Of a stretch of DNA of 39,619 nucleotides, positions 32,966 through 39,619 are shown piece after piece. The translations under genes and the position numbers were made by a program. The stretch spans positions 1 through 39,619 of the forward strand of contig JAOUMU010000015.1 of the NCBI GenBank assembly GCA_029881335.1, written 5' to 3'. This DNA comes from Nitrospinota bacterium (GTDB lineage Bacteria; Nitrospinota_A; UBA7883). Every line of letters begins with the position of its first letter. The first letter of the stretch is position 1. Under the pieces are notes generated by a model. It searched no databases. It saw only the letters and a list, made by a program, of their open reading frames with translations, and was not told the DNA's origin.

Positions 32966-33124
32966 TTATTCCCCCACGAAGTAGATCCGATGGATCAGCA
33001 TCAGCAATGCAAGCAGCACGACACCCAGCCCGATGCTCCACTTCACCAGGGCCACTTCCACCGGCAGCATAGGTTCATACTCCATCTTTTTGATCTCGTC
33101 TTTCAGCTTCGGTTTCTCTTCCAT
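32966..33124 (-). CDS. 52-residue single-pass membrane peptide
   Basis: The ATG at 33124 has GAGGA seven bases upstream, 22 bp after the YeiH-like gene. The peptide has a charged N-terminal part (MEEKPKLKDEIKKMEYEP) and one hydrophobic segment (about 30-47) before HRIYFVGE. A longer in-frame version starting at 33202 would overlap the upstream gene and lacks a good site. Small proteins beside transporters often act as accessory subunits; nothing more can be said. Confidence 0.6.
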   Translation of the reverse strand: MEEKPKLKDEIKKMEYEPMLPVEVALVKWSIGLGVVLLALLMLIHRIYFVGE

Positions 33125-33146
33125 ATCAATATCCTCATGCGCCACT

Positions 33147-34586
33147 TCAGATGGTGGGCGGTTTGATTCCAGCGAAAAAGACCCAGGAGATGAATAGTCC
33201 AATCCATATAATGAACCCGAAGAGGCTGATGACGTAGAGCAGAGCCAGCTTGCCGATGCCCTCCTCCCACAGCTTCTGGAAATTCGAGACCACCCCGATG
33301 GTGAAGAAAGTCAGCACAAAAAAGAGCTTCCGGAAGATGTTCCCCTCCCCTGTGGCCAGCTTGGCGTCCGGGATAATATCTGGCAGGGCCAGGCAAAGCG
33401 CCAGGAAAAAGAAAAAGGTGAATGCGTAGCCAAGGACAAACTTGGGGAACCTGTGCCATATCTCGATGACCTTCACCTCCGCTCCTTTCTCCACGTCGAT
33501 CCGGGTGCTCCAGATCACCGCCAGCACGAACGCCCACACGCCAATGAATACATCGATGAACATCTTCACAGTGGTGGTGGTCATCAGGATCCACCCTTCC
33601 TTGTACACCACGCCCGTCTCCGCCTGGGTCTTTGCCAGGATCAGCGACTCCGTTATCGCCCCGCTGGCCACCGCCGCGCCATCAGTCTTCACAGCCAGGG
33701 CCATCCACGCCCCCGCCACCATTGGCTCTTGCCACAGGAAGTCACGGGCGATAAACGGCAGAAGCACCAACTCCACCACGGCGAAGATCACCACTAAAGA
33801 AGAGACCATGATCGGCACGATAGGTCTGGCTCTGATGGCGCCCCCCACCGCGATGGCGGCCGAGACGCCGCAGATGGATATGCCAGACGCCAGAGGCGCG
33901 GCCCATTCCCTGCTAAACTTGAAATACTTGCGGGCCACATAATAGACGCTGGCCCAGTAGATGAGATAAGCCACTATGATGGAGCAGAGCCCGCTGAACA
34001 TGACGGTCTTTGCCAGGCTTTGCGATTCCGCCGCCTTCACCCCCAGCGCGCCCCCCATGATGACTATGGCGATCTTTATATACAGCTCCGGGCGGACGCA
34101 CTCCTTTATCCTTTCGCCAAGGGATGGAACGAAGTTGCCAATGAAAAGCCCGGCCAGCAGAGCGATGATATAGCCCGCCTCGCCGGTCAGGTTCATGGAC
34201 CAAGGAATGCCTAATTTTTCCATTTTGTCTGGAGTTGCGGCGATGTATGCCCAATGTCCCGCCACCCAGCAGGTGTAGCTGATAATAAATATGGTTGTGA
34301 ATCCGGCCATGTATCGGGCCACGTTCACCCGCAGGGCCCATGCGCAGGTGGCCATTGACGCCGCCATGAAGAGGAAGGTGAGGAAGAGCGAGAGTAGCGC
34401 CGGCATCCCCTGATAGTTTTTAGAGTAGGGGCTCATGGCTTTGGAGAAGTCGGTCCAGACGTGGGTGTTGATCCCCCAGCCGAGGGTGTCCACCCCGGCC
34501 AGAGCGCCCAGAGATATGGCGAAGACAGACAACCCGATGATCAGGGAAAGCCAATCCTCGCTGATGCCCGGCTTCCTGTTTTCCAT
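33147..34586 (-). CDS. YeiH/UPF0324-like putative sulfate exporter family membrane protein
   Basis: A 479-residue polytopic membrane protein with about twelve hydrophobic segments. The YeiH/UPF0324 core is visible: AGYIIALLAGLFIGN, ELYIKIAIVIMGGALG, SGISICGVSAAIAVGGAIRA and VASGAITESL. Family members are annotated as putative sulfate exporters; E. coli YeiH is about 350 residues, so this one has an N-terminal extension of roughly 120 residues with extra helices. The ATG at 34586 has GGAGG close upstream. It begins a possible operon with the small membrane peptide and the exported PCYCGC protein. Substrate not demonstrated by sequence. Confidence 0.82.
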   Translation of the reverse strand: MENRKPGISEDWLSLIIGLSVFAISLGALAGVDTLGWGINTHVWTDFSKAMSPYSKNYQGMPALLSLFLTFLFMAASMATCAWALRVNVARYMAGFTTIFIISYTCWVAGHWAYIAATPDKMEKLGIPWSMNLTGEAGYIIALLAGLFIGNFVPSLGERIKECVRPELYIKIAIVIMGGALGVKAAESQSLAKTVMFSGLCSIIVAYLIYWASVYYVARKYFKFSREWAAPLASGISICGVSAAIAVGGAIRARPIVPIMVSSLVVIFAVVELVLLPFIARDFLWQEPMVAGAWMALAVKTDGAAVASGAITESLILAKTQAETGVVYKEGWILMTTTTVKMFIDVFIGVWAFVLAVIWSTRIDVEKGAEVKVIEIWHRFPKFVLGYAFTFFFFLALCLALPDIIPDAKLATGEGNIFRKLFFVLTFFTIGVVSNFQKLWEEGIGKLALLYVISLFGFIIWIGLFISWVFFAGIKPPTI

Positions 34587-34696
34587 GGCTCCTCCCCCGC
34601 CTCTAGTATACATAAGAAACGTGGGGAAATCATTTCCGACGAGCCGGTGTGTATGCGCCCCGAATCAAAGTATGTCTGGTTCAACGATTTAACCTG

Positions 34697-37600
34697 TCAT
34701 TCGATAACAAGTTTTCTACCCTCGGACAGCGCTGTTTCCATATCTTTCGCCGCTACAGGAGGGCCGAAAAGGTACCCCTGTATCTCATCGCAACCGATAG
34801 ATCGAAGGAATTCCATTTGAGCCCTGGTTTCAACTCCCTCGGCCACCACCCTCAGATTCAGGTTCCTTGCCATGGCCACTATCGTGCTCACCATGGCCAT
34901 ATCTTCCTGGCTTTCCGGAATGGTCATGACAAAGAAACGATCTATTTTCAATTCATCTATGGGGAATTTCCTGACATGGCTCAGGGAGGAGTAACCTGTG
35001 CCGAAATCGTCCAAAGATATATTTATCCCCATTTTTTTAATCTCATGCAAAGTGGCGAGAGCCTTCGTCATATCCTTCATTATGGTGGTCTCTGTGACTT
35101 CAAGGCAGAGAGATTCGGCCCTCAATCCTGTGGACGCTAAAGTAGCCCTTAAAACCTCCGGAAAGCTACCTCTTTCCAATTGCCGCACAGATATGTTCAC
35201 AGATACCACAAGATCCGGCCATCCCATTTCCTGCCAGGTTTTTAGTTGTTCGCAGGCCGAGAATAATATCCTCTCACCGATCTGCACGATTAGCCCGTTG
35301 TCCTCCGCCAGAGGAATGAAAAAATCCGGGTTAACCACTAAATTTCCATCGCTATTCCATCTGGCCAAAGCCTCCAGGCCCGTGATGCTCCCATCGACAA
35401 GGCTCACCTTCGGTTGGTAATAGGCTATGAACTCATCCCGCTCCACTCCCGCCCGCATCCTATACTCGAGTTCATATAGCCTAGTTGCCTTTTCATCCAG
35501 CGTCTTTGTGAAGAAACTGTAATTATTCTTTGAGCCATCCTTGACGTGGTACATGGCCAGGTCCGCATTGCGAACCAGTTCTTCCTCCGTCTTGCCATCG
35601 GCAGGATACATCGCGATGCCCACGCTTACTGTGGAGTGAATATTTTTCCCCTGATAGCTATAGGGATCGGCGATTGAATCTATGATCTTTGCCGCAACGG
35701 AGGCCACGTCCTTTTCGCCTTTCACATTCTCAATAATTATGACAAACTCGTCTCCCGCATAGCGTGAAACCGTGTCAGTATCCCTCACACAGGCTGTGAG
35801 CCGCATCCCCACCCCCTGTATCAGCAGATCCCCCGAGTGGTGGCTGTAATTGTCGTTAACCTTCTTGAAGTCGTCAATATCCACAAATAGCAGGGCGAAT
35901 TTCTTCTCGTCACGGGCGGCCCTGCCGATGGCTTGTTTCAAACGATCGTTGAACAACCACCGGTTGGGAAGCCCCGTCAAAAGATCGTGATATGCCTGAT
36001 ACTTGATCTCTTCCTCGTTGCGGTTAAGCTCCGTTATGTCATGGAATACGGAGGCGTATCTATACACCTTCCCCTCCGAATCCTTTATGGCCGTGATATT
36101 TTCACGCACAAGATATGGAACTCCCTTCTTGCTTCTGTTCCAGATGTCGCCATGCCAATTATCTTTTTCCTTCAAGGATAGCCACATCTCCCCATAAAAG
36201 GTCTCGTCATGCCGACCCGATTTCAGAAGGCTCGGACTTTTCCCGATCACTTCTTCGGAGCTGTATCCCGTGATCCTGGTGAATGAGGGATTTACGTGCT
36301 GGATAATTCCATCGGCGTCAGTGACCATAACTCCTTCAGCGGCGTTTTCGTAAACCAACGCCGCTAGCATGAGTTGCTCCTCGGCCTCTTTGCGTTCCGT
36401 AATGTCGCTGTAAGTGGCCAGGATATATTTCTCGGGACCGATATCTATGAACCTGGTGTTGACCAAAATATCTCGAAGCTCACCACTTTTCGTCCTGTGC
36501 CTGGTCTCGAAAATGTCTGAACCTTCCTTGACCAGCTTCTCTATATGCTCGGCCACCTCTTCCGGGGATTCGTTCACTTCATAGTCCGGGACACTAATTT
36601 TCGCAAACTCCTCCCGCGTATATCCCAATCGTTGATGCGCTAGATCATTGAATTCTATAGTTTTACCGTCCTTCGGATCCACCAGCACTATTGCGTCGGA
36701 AGCCTGATCGAATATAGCGCTATATCGCGCCTCACTCGCCTTGATCCTCTCCTCCGCCCTTTTCCGCTCTGTTACCCTCCCCAGCAGAGCCCCCAGGTTG
36801 GTTATTATTTCCATCAACATGGAGTCCGGTCCTGATGTTTCCAGGGAGAAAAACTCCAGAACAGCCACTACTTGTTTCCCTTCCATCACCGGAAACGCAA
36901 ACGCTCCCTTTATGCCGACATCAATGGCGACATCCGACCTTAAACAATCTTTTTCATTTGCTAAATCGAATACCCAGTGGGGTTTCCCATCGCGCAGAAC
37001 TCTGCCAGGCAGCTCCATCCCCGACATGGAATTCATTTCCATAGTGACATCAATGAACTGCTTGAACCTGCCCTGGTCACTCAAGCTCCAAGTCTCGGTG
37101 GGAAACAGCTTGTTTTCCTGGTCACACAGATATAAATGGCCGATCGGCCAGCCCGTGTAGGCGCATACCTTTTCGAGACATATTTTCAGCGCCTCATCCA
37201 GGGTCGAGACCTCATTGGTGGCAACGGCCAGTTCTTGCAATAACTGAAATAGTATGGTTTTTCGCCGAAGGTTTTCCTCCGTCCGCTTCCGCTCCGTTAG
37301 ATCGTGCACTGCGCAAACCATGCGCTGGGGCCTGTTGGCTTTGTCACGGTATAGAAATCCATATTCATGAACATGACGCACTTCATTGTCTGGCATGACT
37401 ATTCTGTGCTCGATATTGTAATCAGCATTATTGTTGAATGAATCTTCCAGAGCACTGGTCACCGCCTTCCTATCGTCAGGATGTATCACCTCCAGATACG
37501 CGTCATATGTGGGCTGCAACTCATCCGGCTTCCTGCCAAATATTCTGAATATTTCGTCGGACCATTCAACCTCATTGGTATCAACATTCCAGGCCCAGCT

Positions 37601-38662
37601 TCCAACATGAGCGATCTTTTGAACCTCCTCGAGTTTCCTGGCGCTATCGAGCGCTTTATATCTGGCTTCCCTTTGAAGCAAGGCCAAAAAGGCCGCAACC
37701 CAAATAATTGATATCGCCAAAAAACGGTTTATTAGCGCTACCCATATATCTCCCCCTTCTGGTGACAGGAAAAGGCCGGCTATCGTGAGCAATGAGGCAA
37801 CAGTTGCCATGGCTATGGTGAAATATCTTCTGGCCGACCATAGGGAAATAAGGACTGGCGCCACATAGGGCACTCCCCCTGCCACTCCCAAGGGAATGGT
37901 AATATCCAGAAGAAAAATGAGGATGGCCAGAACGCCGCATGTCAAGGCGAGCCAATACTCCGCCCGGCCCAGCTTGGAGCCCTCCCCCAAGGCCAAAACA
38001 GCGGGCGCCGTGAGCCACCTAAACACATATGCTCCGAACCCGACTATAATAAATGCACAGAGGGCCGAAATGAGCCCAGCCCTGGCGAATGGCGCCCTGA
38101 TTTCAGACAAATCCATCTTGGCCACGATACCAACCCGCCGACCTTGCCACTCCACCGGCTCGTAAGCCGCAAGGACACGAACCCCCCGATAGTCCAGGAC
38201 TATAATAGATCCCGATTCCCCTTTAAGGGCGTTCCGCATGGGCTCTGCTAGCTGGGAATCGAAAGCGACCAGCTTTGGCTCGTCCTGGTCATTACGCCTA
38301 TGGCTGAGAAGGAAAGCGATTTGATTCCCCACAAGCTTTGCTAAAGTGAATTCACCCGTCTTGCCAAATCCCGAATATCCCTTATGGGCCTTGACAATCC
38401 GGTCCAGGATTTCATTGAAGGCCACTTCCGGATCTTTCCCAGAGCTCTTCTGGTGAACATGCTCGGCTACCATCTCGATAAGGCGAGCCTCGCCTTGCGC
38501 GGTTTCAATAAGCCGGAGTTTTTGCTGTTCGAAGGAGGCGAGATATGAAAGCCCTATGGCGGTGGAGCCAACCATAATGACCGCCGCCGTTATTACACTG
38601 ATAAGAAAGGATATTTTTTCCTTTTCGATATCGCTTCTCCTGTGCGCTAGCGACTCGAACAT
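34697..38662 (-). CDS. Membrane PAS/GAF-GGDEF-EAL c-di-GMP signalling protein
   Basis: A 1321-residue sensor. An N-terminal helix (about 18-45), an extracytoplasmic region to about 190 and several helices (about 195-330) precede a PAS (about 354-454), a GAF (about 474-624) and two further PAS domains (about 645-890). The GGDEF domain follows, with its active site as AGDEF near 969, a substitution compatible with activity. The C-terminal EAL domain starts LEALARW near 1094 and keeps NIS, ExTE, DDFGTGYSSL, KIDRFF and EGVE, so it should hydrolyse c-di-GMP. The balance of the two activities cannot be read. GGAGG lies seven bases before the ATG. It is divergent from a CZB protein gene. Confidence 0.95.
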   Translation of the reverse strand: MFESLAHRRSDIEKEKISFLISVITAAVIMVGSTAIGLSYLASFEQQKLRLIETAQGEARLIEMVAEHVHQKSSGKDPEVAFNEILDRIVKAHKGYSGFGKTGEFTLAKLVGNQIAFLLSHRRNDQDEPKLVAFDSQLAEPMRNALKGESGSIIVLDYRGVRVLAAYEPVEWQGRRVGIVAKMDLSEIRAPFARAGLISALCAFIIVGFGAYVFRWLTAPAVLALGEGSKLGRAEYWLALTCGVLAILIFLLDITIPLGVAGGVPYVAPVLISLWSARRYFTIAMATVASLLTIAGLFLSPEGGDIWVALINRFLAISIIWVAAFLALLQREARYKALDSARKLEEVQKIAHVGSWAWNVDTNEVEWSDEIFRIFGRKPDELQPTYDAYLEVIHPDDRKAVTSALEDSFNNNADYNIEHRIVMPDNEVRHVHEYGFLYRDKANRPQRMVCAVHDLTERKRTEENLRRKTILFQLLQELAVATNEVSTLDEALKICLEKVCAYTGWPIGHLYLCDQENKLFPTETWSLSDQGRFKQFIDVTMEMNSMSGMELPGRVLRDGKPHWVFDLANEKDCLRSDVAIDVGIKGAFAFPVMEGKQVVAVLEFFSLETSGPDSMLMEIITNLGALLGRVTERKRAEERIKASEARYSAIFDQASDAIVLVDPKDGKTIEFNDLAHQRLGYTREEFAKISVPDYEVNESPEEVAEHIEKLVKEGSDIFETRHRTKSGELRDILVNTRFIDIGPEKYILATYSDITERKEAEEQLMLAALVYENAAEGVMVTDADGIIQHVNPSFTRITGYSSEEVIGKSPSLLKSGRHDETFYGEMWLSLKEKDNWHGDIWNRSKKGVPYLVRENITAIKDSEGKVYRYASVFHDITELNRNEEEIKYQAYHDLLTGLPNRWLFNDRLKQAIGRAARDEKKFALLFVDIDDFKKVNDNYSHHSGDLLIQGVGMRLTACVRDTDTVSRYAGDEFVIIIENVKGEKDVASVAAKIIDSIADPYSYQGKNIHSTVSVGIAMYPADGKTEEELVRNADLAMYHVKDGSKNNYSFFTKTLDEKATRLYELEYRMRAGVERDEFIAYYQPKVSLVDGSITGLEALARWNSDGNLVVNPDFFIPLAEDNGLIVQIGERILFSACEQLKTWQEMGWPDLVVSVNISVRQLERGSFPEVLRATLASTGLRAESLCLEVTETTIMKDMTKALATLHEIKKMGINISLDDFGTGYSSLSHVRKFPIDELKIDRFFVMTIPESQEDMAMVSTIVAMARNLNLRVVAEGVETRAQMEFLRSIGCDEIQGYLFGPPVAAKDMETALSEGRKLVIE

Positions 38663-38699
38663 GAATATGCCTCCACCTCAGATGAACGGATATGTGTTC

Positions 38700-38705
38700 A
38701 TTATA
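38700..38705 (-). promoter_or_regulatory. Candidate -10 of the GGDEF/EAL gene
   Basis: A consensus TATAAT on the minus strand lies 37 bp before the ATG, in an AT-rich 274-bp region between divergent genes. No convincing -35 is found. Confidence 0.4.
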
Positions 38706-38936
38706 GTTGATTTGCATAATATGTTTCCTGAATAAAACCAGAGATCTTTCCACTTTGTCGAGTATTCTCCCCAGGCGGGCTTGTGGAAACGCAGATTATT
38801 ATTACTATCATTGAATCAACACTGGAAATCCGAAAGAGCCACAGAATTAAGTGCGATTGTCCCCGAATCCAAAAACCCAGGACAACATCGCTGTGGTATA
38901 TTGAATTATTTTGTATAACTGACAGGGGTGTTGGCA

Positions 38937-39323
38937 ATGACTCAGATTGGAGATATCAGAGGCGCTGGGAGCATAAAAGAACAGATCACCGCGGCAATTG
39001 GCGTGCATGGGATGTGGAAGACTCGGATCAGAAGCGCAGCCCAGACTGGCATGAGTGAGTGGAAGCCCGATTTCGTATCCTCCAGCCACAACTGCGATTT
39101 CGGTAAATGGCTCGATTCCTTCCCGAAAGAAGCCAAACATGCGGATTATACAAAGATACTCGCTCTGCATGCCGATTTCCACAAGGAAGCGGCGCGGGTG
39201 CTGGCTATGGCGCTCAATGGGCAGAAGGAAAACGCCGAGAAGGCGATCTCCCTGGGAAGTGATTACGAAAAGTTGACCGCCAACCTGACCAAAGCGATGA
39301 TGGAATGGCGGGATAAGTCGTAG
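38937..39323 (+). CDS. Free-standing CZB (chemoreceptor zinc-binding) domain protein
   Basis: A 128-residue soluble protein consisting of little more than a CZB domain. The three-His, one-Cys zinc site is visible: H24 in AIGVHGMW, C53 in HNCDFGKW, and H78 and H82 in ALHADFH. CZB domains sense zinc or oxidants in chemoreceptors and in some diguanylate cyclases such as E. coli DgcZ; here it is separate. The ATG at 38937 is preferred because AGGGG lies eight bases upstream. It is divergently transcribed from the GGDEF/EAL gene, suggesting a shared signalling role. A hairpin and an IS end follow. Confidence 0.85.
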   Translation: MTQIGDIRGAGSIKEQITAAIGVHGMWKTRIRSAAQTGMSEWKPDFVSSSHNCDFGKWLDSFPKEAKHADYTKILALHADFHKEAARVLAMALNGQKENAEKAISLGSDYEKLTANLTKAMMEWRDKS

Positions 39324-39376
39324 GGTGTGCCCCCCCGCAGGGGAAATCCCGCTGAATTCAAGATTGAAAATAAAGT

Positions 39377-39392
39377 GAGCCGTGGAGGGCTC
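39377..39392. terminator. Hairpin between the CZB gene and the IS end
   Basis: GAGCC and GGCTC pair around a six-base loop. On the plus strand a run of six T follows after 13 bases; on the minus strand ACTTTATTTT follows directly. It could end transcription from either side. Confidence 0.4.
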
Positions 39393-39393
39393 G

Positions 39394-39619
39394 TGTAAAC
39401 CCCCCTTTTTTAGTGCCACGCTAAATTGAAGTATCCGGGTGATTTATCACCGCCAGATATTCAGCTGGCGGCAGGTTGCCTAGCGACTCATAGGGCCGCT
39501 CTTCGTTATATTCGATCAGCCAGTTGGCAGTTATATCCCGAACCTCAGATAGCCGGGTAAAAACATATGCGCTTAAAACCTCATTGCGATAGGTTCGATT
39601 AAACCGCTCCACAAAACCG
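39394..39619 (-). mobile_element. 3' end of an IS3-family insertion sequence, cut by the window edge
   Basis: The sequence starting TGTAAACCCCCC at 39394, 27 bp beyond the end of the transposase frame, is a plausible terminal inverted repeat of an IS3-type element. The rest of the element lies beyond the window, so the other end and the target duplication cannot be checked. Confidence 0.6.
39421..39619 (-). CDS. IS3-family transposase OrfB, C-terminal fragment
   Basis: The last 65 or so residues of an integrase-core transposase; the frame is open through the right edge. GFVERFNRTYRNEVL contains the catalytic Glu of the DDE triad, and WLIEYNEERPYESLGNLPPAEYL is the usual C-terminal IS3 OrfB pattern. 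The two catalytic Asp residues lie outside the window. Whether the element is intact cannot be judged. Confidence 0.85.
   Translation of the reverse strand, partial: GFVERFNRTYRNEVLSAYVFTRLSEVRDITANWLIEYNEERPYESLGNLPPAEYLAVINHPDTSI

Overview
The window looks like chromosomal DNA of a Gram-negative (diderm) bacterium with moderately high GC. Several genes point that way: an E. coli-type membrane-anchored FadE, a class A penicillin-binding protein 1A, a Tat-exported membrane [NiFe] hydrogenase and a large PAS-GGDEF-EAL protein. Gene content would fit a deltaproteobacterial or Nitrospinota-like lineage, but nothing in the sequence fixes the taxon. I saw no rRNA, tRNA or CRISPR array. Genes are dense and many are translationally coupled.

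Left part (1-11016, all minus strand). The first 3.4 kb is visibly richer in A+T and carries a cassette of a methyltransferase, a GT2 glycosyltransferase with a GtrA-like membrane tail, and a B12-binding radical SAM protein. Next come a three-gene ABC-2 exporter (ATPase and two permeases) and a housekeeping operon, coaBC-udg-mrcA (coenzyme A synthesis, family 4 uracil-DNA glycosylase, PBP1A). Divergent from coaBC run thiL and the SMC gene, which ends at a clear intrinsic terminator.

Middle part (16478-31249, plus strand). A hydrogenase operon has the order cytochrome b, small subunit, large subunit, second cytochrome b. It should oxidise H2 on the periplasmic side and pass electrons to quinone. 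The small subunit has Asp where group 1 enzymes normally have a Cys ligand of the proximal Fe-S cluster. A palindrome overlapping a good promoter then precedes a compact beta-oxidation operon (fadE, thiolase, fadJ/fadB-like, YciA-like thioesterase) whose genes overlap at GTGA or by 11 bp. A second methyltransferase/GT2 pair and a KtrB/KtrA-type K+ (or Na+) uptake system follow, with an antisense ankyrin-like remnant between them.

Right part (31246-39619). A LipM-like octanoyl/lipoyl transferase converges on ktrA, sharing a TTAA stop. Upstream of it on the minus strand lie a 43-codon basic ORF, an exported PCYCGC-type cysteine-motif protein with a His-rich tail, a 52-residue membrane peptide and a YeiH/UPF0324-type transporter; the last three may form one unit. 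A 1321-residue PAS/GAF/GGDEF/EAL protein is divergent from a free-standing CZB zinc-binding protein. The right edge is the 3' end of an IS3-family insertion sequence.

The best candidates for new biology are the Asp-ligated hydrogenase with paired cytochromes b, the YeiH/peptide/PCYCGC cluster, and the divergent CZB/c-di-GMP pair. Gene starts were adjusted where Shine-Dalgarno sequences and overlaps favoured an internal start.
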